NCBI RefSeq assembly: GCF_030272615.1
Contig: NC_081410.1
Coordinates: 222,571,415 to 222,635,414 of the forward strand
Origin: Cryptomeria japonica
Lineage: Eukaryota > Streptophyta > Pinopsida > Cupressales > Cupressaceae
Reading direction: 5' to 3'
DNA: 64,000 nucleotides
Below, in pieces: positions 10,200 through 21,570 of the stretch. Positions within the stretch are counted from its first letter, which is position 1. Each line of letters starts with the position of its first letter. A program made the position numbers and the translations under genes. The notes under the pieces were generated by a model that ran no database searches, was not told the DNA's origin, and was given only the letters and a program-made list of their open reading frames with translations.

Positions 10200-11743
10200 A
10201 CCTTTTTCATAATTTGGGAGTGGAGTTTTGAATGCTAGATGCGATTCATTCATTTTATGACCATCCACTGTGATAGTTCCATTATCGATTAAATCTTGAA
10301 TAATGCTTCAATCTTTGACAATCATTGGTTTGGTGTCCTTTGTTTTGATGATAGTTGCAAAAATGATTGTCATTCCACCAACTCGGTTTGACTTGAGGCT
10401 CATAATTTCTTGCTTCTAGTAAGGTAATCAATTTATTCACAAGAAGAGTCTTTTAAACCGATTCTAATAGTTCACCAATGTTTGTGAATTTTCTGCAGGG
10501 ATTGGAGAAGAAACACTTGGGTTTACTATTCTCTTGGTTGTTGTTGTTTTGTACTTGACTTGGTAAGTTAAATATTGGTTGTTGTTTGGTAGCATTGTTA
10601 ACATCATTTCCTCCATTGGTAACATTCCTATTCTTTGACCAGAATTTAGGTTTGTCATTGTTATTGTTACCATTGTTGTTGTTGTTATAGGAATTGTTGT
10701 AGAGTTTCAACTCTCCCTTCTTTACCATTGCATCCTCTGTCTTTAGACCATTCTTAATTATTTTATAAAAAGTAGGAGGACATTGCAGTTTGAGATGATA
10801 ACTTATTTCACTGGTAAGGTTGTCAATGAATATGTCCATTTTCTCTTGATCTGGTACATCTCTTGGATATCTATTAAACAATCGTCTCCATTGCTATAGA
10901 AAAACCATGAAAGGTTCACCATTCCTTTGTTTGATATTACATAGGTCTAGTATCATTATCTCATTTCTTATGTTGTAGGATTATTGTGAGATAAATCTAT
11001 TCACAAGTTCTTCAAAAGATTTAATTCTAGATGGTAATCTTGATAACCATTCCATTGATTGTTTGCTTAAGCTTCCATGAAATAGACGCAATAGGTAAGT
11101 TTCATTGTGTGCAAACTCCATACTCATGGTGAAAAATTCCCTAATGTGATCTTGAGGATCAGATTTCCCATCATATTTATCATATTTATGGATTTCACAA
11201 TGTTGTGGGAATGGTATCATGTTTAAATTTTTGTCAAAAGGATATGGACAGATATCCTCCAATGAATATTTCTTGGAACTTGTTCCATTATGTATATCCT
11301 GTATTTGTTGTTACAAGGTTTGCATTTGTTGAGTGAGAGTTAACAAAATAATTGTCAATACAGATTCTCCTTGCATCCTCATAAGTTCTTTTGTCATTAC
11401 ACTCTCTTCTTACTTCATCATGGTTCTTTGCATCACCATGGTTTCTTCTTGTTCTATCTCCTCTTGTTTCCTCATGATTTACTCGATTTACATCATCATT
11501 ATTGGGATCATCAATGTTTTGATTATTACTTGTTCCCGCATCTTGTTTCAAACTTTCCACATTAAAATCTTGTGGAAATTTAGCTCTTGAATTTGCCAAC
11601 ATTAGGATGTACTTTTGCTTTTGTTTTTCCAATAGTTTGTCAAATATAGAATCTTGTTCAAGGCCTATAATGGTGTTATTGACTGCTTCTTCATCAACGC
11701 CTGTGTACCCAAATGTTTGAAATATTAAATCATTGTCATCCAT
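10200..11743 (-). pseudogene. gag: Tat-1 Gag
   Basis: The N-terminal ORF (11743-11288) starts MDDNDLIFQTFGY and is acidic then Arg/His-rich. After a frameshift the capsid-like core follows (EDICPYPFDKNLNMIPFP, YDKYDGKSDPQDHIREFF, 11262-10981), then, after another break, 10881-10453 with an Asn-rich run. At 10318-10360 a zinc-knuckle variant reads C-NY-H-QNKG-H-QTND-C, that is CX2HX4HX4C with His at the second position. Tat-2 has the same variant at about 34470-34515. At least three frame breaks. The core is homologous to Tat-2 Gag at 30819-31110. Confidence 0.85.
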
Positions 11744-12497
11744 TTATTTTTGTCTTCTCAACTGCTCATGTTGAGCTCTAGTCCAAAATGGCATGTGATT
11801 TATTTGAAAGCTTCCCAAGTTTTTGGATTTTCTAAAATGCAACTCAATAGGTGATCATTGGTTTAGGAAGATAAGATTTGTTTATTTTACCACTATTATT
11901 AGTATGTTATGATAAAGCTTTTTTTTTGTTGAAAAGCACGTGCTTGCAAAATTTCTCTGTCAACCTCCATTCTGTAACCATGCAAATAGTGATGAAAACG
12001 ATGTAGGAATGTTCTATGTTTTAACAAGATCTTGCGATTGATGTATAAGAATTTCCTCTTCTTCAAGATAGCCTTCCAACTTGGTTTTCTTTTCTTGAGG
12101 TGATATCTAAAAGTCATATAAGCATCTAATGATTTACAAGTTGTTTGATTCCAATGTGAGGGCAATCTTGATTTTGATAAAACCTAGGTCCAAAGAGGAA
12201 CGATATATCCAAGATAATGAACAATGGTTGATATGATCAACTTTTGTGATAAAGGATTTGATATATCTTGATAAGAAATTGACAATGATGTTGATTTGTA
12301 CTTGAGATGGTTGAATCACTAACTTGTTGGATGTTTATGCATATAAAAACCTTTGGAAAATAGCCCATTTGATTGATAACTTACTTGTTTGACTAGTTTG
12401 AAGACCTGTGACAGTTGAAAATAAAACTCCTCGAAAAAGGGTATCTAAAAATGATGTAAATTTTTGGTCTGATATGTGGAAATGCTCACTATTGTAG

Positions 12498-12790
12498 ATG
12501 CGAGAAAACAAATGCGCTAACCTATTGATCAAAAGCAATATTCTGCACAACAAATGTGCTTCTTTGTTGACTAAAAGTGATGTTCTGCGCCGTAAAAGTG
12601 CTACCCTAAGGTGCAAAAGCATTGTCCTCTTGAGAAAATCCGTGATCCTAAAGGTCAAAATCATTGTACTATTGCTCAAAAGTGTTGTTTTGCACAACAA
12701 AAGTGTTGTTTTGCACAACAAAAGTGTTGTTTTGCACAACAAATGTGTTGTTCTATGCTATAAAAGTGTTGTTTTGCATTACAAAAGTGT
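12498..12790. repeat. 21-bp minisatellite, block 1
   Basis: About 14 units of 21 bp. Three are perfect and adjacent (12677-12697, 12698-12718, 12719-12739), each CAAAAGTGTTGTTTTGCACAA. Neighbouring units drift but keep the AAAAGTG start and the 21-bp spacing. Translation in any frame gives an artificial 7-residue periodicity, so the open frames here are by-products of the repeat. Confidence 0.88.
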
Positions 12791-13897
12791 GATTTTGACT
12801 GTGTTAAATGAAATCTTTAGTTTTCCAGCAAGATGACGGATTTTTGACTTATTTCAGAATGATGATTTTTCAAGTTTTTGACCATTTTGAGAATGTTTTG
12901 TAGACACGAAACACACAATGTTTGGAAAGCAAATTGCACAATAAATCACAAGTCCTATGGTAGGCCGAGACAATAATTATTGAATCTCACATGGGGTTTC
13001 CCCCTAGGCTATGCTATTTAGAGCAAATATTTAGGTGCTTGACCCCACTGACTCCACCCTTTACACTCACTTCTTCGGGGCATCCAAGCACCAGTTTCCA
13101 TAAAAACTCCCCATGGAAAACTTCATATCTCTACTAAGAATGGCATGTGTGTGAGCTGCTTCAGAGGTCCGACCTCTTGCGGCAACAATTAGAAGGATTT
13201 TGGAAACTAATACAAATGGTTTTTAGTAAGGGATTCCGATCATGTGGCCATACATGCGACACTTTACACTCTATAAATATAGAAGGTTCCCAACCTATAG
13301 AGGTTACACTCTATAAGGTTTATGAGGAAACATAGTGTTGGTAGAAGCTAATCAACACATGTTGTCCATGACTTTCATCGTCAACATGATTTATTTAGAG
13401 TGGATCAAAAGGACTCGGTATTAGCCCGTTTCCACTTGGGTCGTTCCCCTCTCACTGGCCCTCTCAAGGAAGCTCAGGAAGGCAAGCCCTCTAAAGGTAA
13501 AACAAGAAATAAAAGTAGGTCTAGCTTTCTGATCACCGTATTAGGGTGAGAGCATACTCACCTACTACTTTCAAATAAGCACGATAGACAATGGTTCTTT
13601 TACCCTTTAAATTACCTATGTGCAACTACCTTACTGAAAACACATGATGCAAGTCGCATGCTATTCATTTACACCTTACTTAAACTAAGTGAGACATGTA
13701 TGATTTTTTACTTTCCAAAATACTCATAGCTAAACTAAATGATAAAATGCAGTAAAGTTGCTCAAAATGAAACCTGCAAGCACACAAATCAATAATTTTG
13801 CAAAAAAAGGTCTTGGATGGTTGAACCTACAAAGACCCATTAGCAGACAGATTATAAAATTCCAAATTTTTTTGTAGAGTGAAATGAAAATGGTAAA

Positions 13898-14125
13898 ACA
13901 ACAAAAGCGCTATCCTATTTAGCAAAAATGTTAACCTGCAAGATAAAAGCGCTAACCTGCATAATGAAAGCCCTAAACTAATAAGTAAAAGCATGATTTC
14001 TTAAGCAAAATGCTAACCTAGGAAGCAAAATCGCTAACATGTAAGAAAAAAATGCTAACTTGTGCAATGAAAACACTAACTTAAAGAACAAAAGTGCTAT
14101 CCTATGCTGTAAAAGCGCTACCTTA
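13898..14125. repeat. 21-bp minisatellite, block 2
   Basis: About 11 degenerate units spaced 20-22 bp apart. The consensus is near TAAAAGCGCTAACCTGCATAA. The AAAAGYG start and 21-bp period match block 1, so both blocks probably come from one ancestral array in the leader. Confidence 0.75.
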
Positions 14126-14241
14126 TTTCACACAGGCATGAAACAAGTTTACAAAAGTGTTAATCTATTTCTTTTGTGAGAATTAGACAGGATATTAGAA
14201 AATGAAGTGTGAGGCCTCAACTCCACAGTGGGCACAAAAAA

Positions 14242-15345
14242 TGTATCAACTTAAGTTTTACCTCAAATACTAAACCAACATCATTAGTCTGTCATGCAAA
14301 TATAACTCAAGCTTCAACCAATGAAACAACAAAAAATAAAAAACAAAAAGAAATATTATAACTTCATGATTTATGTCTCATTGTGTCCTAACCCCATTGT
14401 TCTTAGTTGCAGATGATTTTTCTCTTAGACAAGCACTGGTAGCTTCCAAGATGGCAAGTGTGGAATGGACTGGTAGTTGATATGATATGCAAAGCTAAAT
14501 TATGATAATGATTTATGATAAATTGCTCAAAAACAACTCTAAAAATTCTAAGCAAATAAACTCACAGATGCAAAGATAAAGACTCCTGATTGACTATAAG
14601 ATTATCTATTAGTTTCAAAAATGGCTTAAGAGACCTCTATTTATAGATTTTTGAGTGCATAAGCTTAGGTGGTAGAGATCAATGGTCATGATTAAATCTT
14701 GAAATTTGGATAGCTATGAGCAAGAGGTTAAGATGTGAGAGAGAAAGGTGGAAGATGTTCTTCCTACACCTACAAGATGGAGGAAAAGGTGGAAGGAGAA
14801 GCCAAGTGTCATTCATCTCACCTTGACTGAGAAGAATACTTGAGAGATTATAGGATAGTTGGAGAAGATTTAGGGATAAGAGGACAAGTGGACTCAACTT
14901 CCTCCAAAGATGTAGGAAAGTTGGAGAGAATATAAGGAGGTTGATGAATGTGTGTACGTACACATTATTTGAAGAATAAATTGGAAGTTGGAGATATTGA
15001 TGCATATTAATATTAAAAATATAAATATTTTTAGCCACATGATTGATGAGTTGGCAAAGAAGTAGTGATGTGGAGATGAGAGTGAGTTGGAAAAGGAAGA
15101 TTAAATAATTAAGAAATTATTTAATTGATAAGACTATATGATAGTGGATAGAAGAATAATTAAATATAAGATATTTAATTAATTGATTAGAAGAAAGGAT
15201 AAATGAATTAATTATTAAAATGTTTTAATTATAATTTAATTAATAGAAAAATATGAAATGAATTAAATAAATTAATCTTTTCAAATTAACTATTTAATAG
15301 AAGAATAATTATTAAATAAATATAAAATATTTATTTAATTGCTCA
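14242..15345 (-). repeat. Tat-1 5' LTR
   Basis: On the minus strand this runs from a probable TG start near 15345 (TGAGCAATTAAAT) to GTTGATACA at 14242, followed by the primer-site-like segment. It contains a strong minus-strand TATA box, CTATAAATAGAGG (about 14634-14646), with AT-rich U3 to the right. The left end is well fixed by the TG/CA rule and the primer site. The right end is set only by where Tork-T reverse transcriptase stops being readable. Confidence 0.7.
14634..14646 (-). promoter_or_regulatory. TATA box of Tat-1 5' LTR
   Basis: The minus strand reads CTATAAATAGAGG, close to the plant TATA consensus, about 400 bases before the end of the LTR. It would start transcription toward gag. 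Confidence 0.65.
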
Positions 15346-16200
15346 TAGTCAATTTTATGTGTATACACATAGTGATATGATTTAGAACGCTCAAATCCCA
15401 AACTCAACACATATGTATCAAATTTATGGTACCACATCCTAGGACTCTGTTTGTGGCCATACATGGATTTGTTTAATTTATAGGCCAAATTACTTTTACG
15501 TTTCACCACATAGTGCTTTGACTGTGTCATATAAATATCCTTGTCCAAATCACCATGAAGGAAAGCAGTTTTCACATCCATTTGCTCAACCTCTAAATCA
15601 TAAGCAGCATCAATAGAAAGAAAAATCCTAATGGATGTCATTTTTGCAACGGGAGAAAATATCTCACCATAATCAACCCCCTCAACCTGAGAGTAGCCTT
15701 TTGCAACCAACCTCGCTTTATACTTCTCAATGCTCCCATCTGAACCAATATTTCTCTTGAACACCCATTTGCAACCAAAATGCTTCCATCCTTCAGGCAA
15801 TGGTACAAGATCCCATGTATCATTTTTTCAAATCTTCCATTTCTTCTTCCATAGCAATCTTCCAGGATTCTACATCATTCATACCTAATACCTCTTCTAC
15901 AGATTTTGGTTCATCCACATTAGTATTCAAAGAAAAAATACATCTCCAATCATCAGGTGAATACCTTTCAGGTGGTTGTCTATGTATTGTAGACCTTCGA
16001 ACAAGATGAGTTAGAGGTTCTTCCTCCTCTTCTGAAGATTTAGAGCTAGATGAGCTCTCCTCAACTTCTTGCCTATCTAGGGGTCTCGAGTCAAATCTTT
16101 CAGGTGTAGAAGGAAATTGAATCACATCTTCCTTTTTAGTCTATTTTGGCTAAAATGTAACAGAAGGAGACTTAATTTCTCTAAAAATAACAATTCTACT
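15346..16200 (-). pseudogene. pol: Tork-T reverse transcriptase, N-terminal half, and IN-RT linker
   Basis: The RT half (15800-15346) shows the CKWVFKRN block, the KARLVAKGYSQVEGVDY block, VEQMDVKTAFLHGDL, MYGHKQSPRMWY and SLGFERSK. It ends before the catalytic YVDD block because the Tat-1 LTR cuts it. The linker (16125-15820) is acidic and Ser-rich (SSSSSKSSEEEEE), then RRSTIHRQPPERYSPDDW, typical of the copia segment between integrase and RT. The two are in different frames. Confidence 0.85.
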
Positions 16201-17290
16201 ATGGATTACCTGTTGTGCAACAGGGTCTCAAAGCTTGTATCCTTTCACACCATAATTGTACCCAATGAAGATACATTTCGTAGCCTTGTTCTCCAACTTT
16301 GTCTGCTTCTCCTTTGGCATATGTGCATATGCCTCACAACCAAAAAATCTAAGATGTCTCAATGAAGGCTTGTGACCCGACCATTCTTCCATAGGAATTT
16401 TATCAACAAGAGTTGATGTAGGAGATCTGTTAATAAGGTAGCAAGCAGTGGCAACAAATTCAACCCAAAAATTTTGTTCTAGACCGACACCACTCAACAT
16501 ACTCCTAGCCTTCTCCATAAGTGTTCTATTCATTCTTTCTACAACTCCATTCTGCTGTGGAGAATATAGATTTGTCTTTTGTCTGTTAATGCCACAGTCT
16601 TTGCAAAATCTATCAAAATCATTAGAGCAAAATCCATCGCCATTATCAGTCCTCAAACATTTAATTTTCTTTCTAGTCTGCATCTCAACCATTACTTTAA
16701 ATTCTTTAAATCAACTGAAAACTTTAGATTTACTCTTTAAAAAATATACCCATGTCCTACTAAAATCATCAATAAATAAAACACAATATGTGGATTTTCC
16801 AATCGAAGGAACATCTAAAGAAGCAAACACATTAGAATGAATAAGATCCAAAACACCACATGTTTTATGAGAACTTGAGTAAAACTAAATGCGGTTTTGT
16901 TTTCCATAAAAGCAATGCTCACATAAATCAAATTCAAGATTACAATCATTCAAACCTTCAACAAGGTTTTTATTTTTCAAGGTCCTTAGACCCTTTTCTC
17001 CAATATGGCCAAGTCTCTGGTGCCATAACATAGTCTTCTTTGCAACGCAAGTAACTTTGCTTCAGAAGAAAGAGAACCCTTAGGAACCCAGAAGCCATTT
17101 CCATCTGTTGAAGGTGAAACCCTCAAATCTTCTAGAAATTTACTTTTTATAGAAGTGCTATTACACTCAATAGTGTATGTGTCTAGCTTATACAAAGTGC
17201 CAAACTTGAAACCTCTAGAAATTACCATAGCAACCTTAATCATCTTACATCCTACTTCAAAAAAGACTACCTGCACACCCGCATCTATTA
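16201..17290 (-). pseudogene. pol: Tork-T integrase
   Basis: The open part 16692-16228 has the second catalytic Asp in CLRTDNGDGF and the catalytic Glu in NGVVERMNRTLMEKARSML, followed by the C-terminal GYEAYAHMP-like block and CIFIGYNYGVKGYKL. The N-terminal zinc-binding part is spread over broken frames between 16700 and 17100 (LWHQRLGHIGEKG-like words near 17000). A preceding ORF (17300-16986) covers the protease-integrase hinge. Frameshifted. Confidence 0.83.
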
Positions 17291-18347
17291 GTTTGCTCAC
17301 AGATAATAGATTTCATTTTAAACCAAGGATATGCAATACACCATTAATCCTTTTTATTGTACCATCAGAAAACTTGATTCTAAATTTACCTCAACCAACA
17401 ATGTCTAAATCTGAATCATCACCCAGGTACACCTTACCTCCATTAAATTCTTCATATTCAGAAAACCAATCTCTATTGGTAGTCATATGAAAATATGCAC
17501 CCGAGTCAATTAATTAGGCATCATTACCTGCATGAGTCGCCAAAGCTGCAATAAATGTATCACCATCTTCCTTCTCAAACTTTGAATCAAAATCAGTCTT
17601 CTTCTTTTCTTCTTTGTAGTCCTTATGGATGTGACCTGGTTTACCGCAATTCTAACAAATGACTTTGGTTTTTCCAGAAGATTTTGATCTCCCTCTCGAT
17701 TTGGACTTATCGTGCTTCTCATTCTTCTTGCCTTTCTCCTTAGGTCTTCCATGAACAATTATGGCTTCCTTCAAACTATGGGATACCTTCCTTCATATCT
17801 CTTCACTAAGTAGGGCACCCACCACATCTTCAGACTTCAAAACAACAAAAGTACTATCAATAGCCATAACAAGAAAATCCCATGAATCAGGCAAAGAACA
17901 AAGCAACATCTGACATTTCTCCTCTTCGTTCATCTTAACATTGATAGATACTAATTGGCCACCAACATATTGAATACTTCTAGGTGGTCAGCAACTCATC
18001 CACTCTCTTCCATCTTCAAGGAATACAATTCCTCAAGAAAATCTGATTTAATAAAGATTTCACTTGATACATTTCACCAAGCTTAGTCCATAGCTTTTTG
18101 CAGTATTTTCTTCATGGACGTTGATTAGAACAAAGTCTGCCAGGAATAGTCTAATTAGACCCTTGGCTTTTTAGTCCATAACATCATATTGAGCCACCAC
18201 AGTAGGATCTAAGGGCCTTTGGACATTCGCATCGACAACATCCGATAGATCTCGATCTATTAGCAAATCTTCCATCTTCAACTTCCACATCTCAAAATTT
18301 GTTCCATTAAATTTCTCCACCTCCATTTTCCTTGACGAACTTTCCAT
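17291..18347 (-). pseudogene. gag: Tork-T Gag and protease
   Basis: Gag starts at 18347 with ESSSRKMEVEKFNGTNFEMW and continues with LLIDRDLSDVV. Stops appear near 18170 and frameshifts after it. The nucleocapsid zinc knuckle near 17630-17660 has lost its last Cys (NCGKPGHIHKDY) and has a stop in its first half. Protease follows, with an intact active-site block LIDSGAYFHMTT at about 17484-17516 and a stop just before it. Confidence 0.82.
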
Positions 18348-18457
18348 CTAAAAATTCCTATAACAAGATCAAAGAGTGTCTTCTGCACAAGCTCCCACTC
18401 AGATTTGGATTAGTTAAAAAAACTCAACAACCCACAGCTGAAACCAAAGGCGATCAA

Positions 18458-18469
18458 GCTCTAATACCA
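18458..18469 (-). other. Primer binding site of Tork-T
   Basis: The minus strand reads TGGTATTAGAGC, one base from the TGGTATCAGAGC site complementary to initiator methionine tRNA, directly next to the LTR end. Confidence 0.8.
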
Positions 18470-18470
18470 C

Positions 18471-19265
18471 TTAGAAGGAAGTTAAGTAGCAGAACAACTT
18501 CCTACACTAACCTTGGGAGGAGGATAATGCAAAAACTTTTATAGATCGTCACAAAAGTTACATAAAACAAAAAATAGATATAATAACATTCAAACCATAA
18601 CACAGTGATTTATGTGGGGAAAACCCTTTCAGGAGAAAAACCTCACACTCTAAAAGCCACCCAATATATTATTCAGCAATCAAAACAGATTACAATTTAC
18701 TTGCAGAGTAAGCTCTTTGTAGGAGTACCACTAATCATAGATTCAAAGGTAACTCAATAGCCATAAGACTCTTACACACAACCTCTATCTCACACACCTC
18801 ATATATAGGAGATACAATACAAGAAACCATCAAACGGTATTACGAAACCATGGACTAAAGCCACCCAATAAGGTGTAACCGACCTTATTTCCCTTCTAGA
18901 TGCCATATGATGTGTCCCTCCCTTTGTACAACTCATTTATGTGTCCGATGTATTTTATATTTCCTATTTCAGGAGTACAAACTTTTGAAGGCCATAACTT
19001 GAGAACCGCGTGTCCTATTGATGAACCGTTTCAAGCACCGAAAAGCTCGTAAAGTGATCTATTTCCACGTAAACTGCTACTCCATTTATGCCTACTTTTC
19101 AAGGTGTTTCAAATCCTCTAATGTCCTCAAAATCAAATTTAAACCTTTCATTGGACCCCTCCAAAACAAAAAATTTAATATCTTCAAAACTAGTTGTGAT
19201 CTTGTGACGTAACTTTACCAGAATGCTTATCTAGCTAACCAGAAGCTTCGGGGAGAATTTCACAC
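18471..19265 (-). repeat. Tork-T 5' LTR (outer end approximate)
   Basis: On the minus strand there is a TATA stretch (CTATATATGAGG, about 18795-18807) and the copia R/U5 motif (GTTTTTCTCCTGAAAGGGTTTTCCCCACAT, about 18607-18640, described here as one block). The inner end adjoins the primer site. The outer end is only estimated, because the partner LTR and target duplication are not in view. Confidence 0.6.
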
Positions 19266-20300
19266 TATTTTGTGCTCAAATGAAAACTTACTATAAATAG
19301 TAACCTCATGTAAATGTAAGGTTGAGACACCATTTTACCAACACTTGTGTTTATCCACCCTTTGGGAGTAGCCATGGTGGACGTCATGTTGAGAGAATCC
19401 ATGACAACATCACGTTGAGTGACTCCATGATGGGCACTTGTTTCTTTCCACACATGGGAGTAGCCATGGTGGACGTCATGTTGAGTGATTCCATGAGACT
19501 ATCACGTTGAGTAACTCTGTGATGCACCTCCTTCCACAAATGAGTGTAGCCATTGTGGATGTCATGTTGAGAGATTCCATGACATGGATATTAAGAAAGA
19601 TACCTCCATATCTAAGATGGAGTGTTGATGTTGAGCGGTGGGAGTTCTTTCTCCCATGATTTTGTAGAAGAAATAAATATTAAATAACAAAATTCAAGTA
19701 ATTGTATCTGAGGCCGACTCAAGTGGAGAGGCACCTCCATATAAATAATAATAATTTATTTATTTAATCATTTGTCTAAGGTCGACTTAATAAAAGGTCA
19801 CACCATTTCTATTTGAAAAGTCATCTCTCTTGAGGCTGACTTCCCTTGAAGAGACACCATGAATTGCATATAAGCAAGGAAATTATCACTCATTTGATTA
19901 TCCAATTCTATTCAAGTCAGATCCAATGAATACAAGAGAAGTTCACACTTCTACAATATATCAAGTTTGATACAAGAGCAATTCACACTCAAGGAGATAT
20001 TCGATAATCATCTTCAACATATTATCATATTGCTTCAAATTGACATTCAGCAAGGAGATTTATATCTATGTATTTTGCACCTAGGAGAGGAACTTATACT
20101 CATCATTGAATCAGCCTTAAATTTTGCCAAATTATAAAAATAAATTTTTGCATTATTCAATAATATAAGTGATATCATTGGCTGGGTTTTTGCCCTCAAG
20201 GAGGGTTTTCCTTGGGTACTTGCTATGTTAAAGTGTATCAATTTTGTATTTCTATTTACTTCATATCTGATCATAAAAAAACAGCAACCTACCCACAATG
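19266..20300 (+). other. Possible degenerate copia LTR fragment containing a tandem repeat
   Basis: No gene. A TATA-like ACTATAAATAGTAACC lies at about 19289 on the plus strand. At 20178-20215 there is an R/U5-like motif (GGGTTTTTGCCCTC, then GGGTTTTCCTTGG), so this may be the R/U5 part of an old plus-strand LTR enlarged by the repeat at 19364-19590. Words such as AGGCCGACT and AGGTCGACT recur between 19705 and 19850. No end could be fixed. Confidence 0.35.
19364..19590. repeat. Tandem repeat, three units of about 92 bp
   Basis: Units start at 19364, 19456 and 19542 with GGGAGTAGCCATGGTGGACG or a close variant, giving spacings of 92 and 86 bp. Each unit also carries two copies of a shorter word close to TCATGTTGAGAGAATCCATGA, so there is a sub-repeat of about 30-40 bp inside each unit. 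Confidence 0.88.
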
Positions 20301-21524
20301 AGATAATACCCTATTAGAAGTATATAAAATATTACAATGGGGAATGCACATGCATTCATGCACATTTCCTAGAGGTCATCGCTGAAAACACATAACAAGA
20401 AGGGCTACAACCCTTGGGAAGACTCACTGTCTTACAAAAACATTCAGATTACATCCAGAAGATCATGAATTGAGAAAACTGTATCTCCTCATGCTTGGTT
20501 TCAGTTTTGGTTAAGCACACAATCTGATATACTCTGCCACACTTCTTCACACTTCTAAAAGATCAAAACACTTGTTCACACATTTATCCGATCACACAAA
20601 TTCAGATTTACTCATAGATACAACTCTCATATGATTATTATATATCATTATACAAATCATCAACCTATATTTCCAGGTCAGCTCAACAATCATCACAAAT
20701 TACAAAGCTATAACCATACACACTACAACATAACATGCAGACCAAAACAATGTCAGCTAAGACATAGTATGGACCCAAATCAACAACTCAAACACGAAAC
20801 ACTTCCAAGAATTATGCCTCAAATATCCGCAACACGCTACAATCATCATATCGACCAAGAACATCGCATAACATGAACATACCAAGGAATTCATCAATAA
20901 TGAGCACAATGATCAATGCAGACCATCAACACAAATATCTAACACGATCTAGAAACATCCACAATCATCATGAATTACCACAACAACAACCACAACATCA
21001 CTACTTACTAGAATCTCCATTATCATTATATCAAACCTCAAGAACAGTCACTGAATTGATTGTCAAACTAAAAGATTCACTTCCGGACCTCCAAATCATG
21101 AGACATCTGAATTGAGGATACATATGAAAATCCCAAACACTATGCCAAATCCACAAACCAAGATATTGCAACACTGGGCAATGTGGAGCAAAATCCAGAA
21201 CACTGAACAACACTGATCAACAAAAAAACCAACCGCAATACTGAATCTCATAACTTTATCAAGTCACCATGCAGACCTCTAAAACTTTAGCTGAATCAAC
21301 TAGAGATACTTATCTCCAAACCCTTTAATCAACAACAACTCATCTAGAACACATTGGCCAAACCAGCTCATTTAATCTGACTACAACACTAGAACATACA
21401 AAGGAATATGTTGACATCAATGACAACATATCATTCCACCAAACTTCTCAATAATATCAAACATGCTTGTCCCATCAAACTTTCACTCCTATCATCTAAA
21501 AAATTCGACAATCATGCCACAACA
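20301..21524 (-). repeat. Degenerate copia LTR remnant
   Basis: No gene. The right end (GACATCAATGACAACAT near 21411, then ATCATGCCACAACA ending 21524) resembles the start of the minus-strand Sirevirus LTRs in this window, for example the one ending 25068 with ATCATGCCAACA. The left end lacks the usual TGTTA plus G-run, so it is truncated. The middle has only short, low-complexity open frames. Confidence 0.35.
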
Positions 21525-21570
21525 AGCCGATAATTTTAGTCATCGAGGATGAAGGTACGAAAAATTGTTG

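Larger units (their letters stand above)
11744..14241 (-). other. Tat-1 5' leader with two 21-bp minisatellite blocks
   Basis: About 2.5 kb between the LTR and gag with no supported protein. It holds two arrays of a degenerate 21-bp repeat (12498-12790 and 13898-14125), listed separately. Between them (12890-13700) is unique sequence with no motif I recognise. A primer-site-like segment on the minus strand adjoins the LTR at 14221-14241 (TTTGTGCCCACTGTGG). It resembles the TGGTGCCCACCGTGGGG form I associate with Tat-type elements. Confidence 0.65.
1..15345 (-). mobile_element. Tat-1: Ty3/gypsy (Tat-like) LTR retrotransposon, left end outside window
   Basis: Read on the minus strand the order is LTR (14242-15345), primer-site region, long leader with minisatellite, gag (about 11743-10200), aspartic protease (about 10010-9253 and across Sire-I), G-patch linker (2526-896) and reverse transcriptase (890-1). 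The RNase H, integrase and 3' LTR lie beyond the left edge. The RT words DLNKACPKD and YVDD, and the protease-G-patch-RT order shared with Tat-2, support a Tat-like gypsy lineage. Many frameshifts and stops show it is dead. It is interrupted by Sire-I (2603-9247). Its own insertion cut the Tork-T element at about 15346. The exact right end is uncertain by a few bases because the partner target duplication is out of view. Confidence 0.82.
15346..19265 (-). mobile_element. Tork-T: Tork-like Ty1/copia element, truncated by Tat-1
   Basis: On the minus strand the order is LTR (about 18471-19265), primer site (18458-18469), gag (18347 down to about 17540), protease, integrase and half of reverse transcriptase, which stops at about 15346 where the Tat-1 LTR begins. 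The rest of RT, RNase H and the 3' LTR should lie beyond Tat-1, outside the window. Gag and RT differ in style from the Sirevirus copies (MEVEKFNGTNFEMWKLKMED; QSPRMWYHKFD), which suggests the Tork/Ta1-like lineage. Numerous stops and shifts mean it is dead. It is older than Tat-1. Confidence 0.82.

Noticed and set aside
12335-12742. 135-codon Leu/Lys-rich open frame on the minus strand
   Set aside because: It is a direct product of the 21-bp repeat, whose length is a multiple of three. Similar frames exist on the plus strand.
12498-14125. CRISPR-like array
   Set aside because: The 21-bp units are contiguous without unique spacers, and the context is a plant retroelement.
20631-21115. Two adjacent 80-codon His/Asn/Gln-rich frames
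   Set aside because: Low-complexity A/C-rich sequence inside LTR debris. No domain and no conservation signal.
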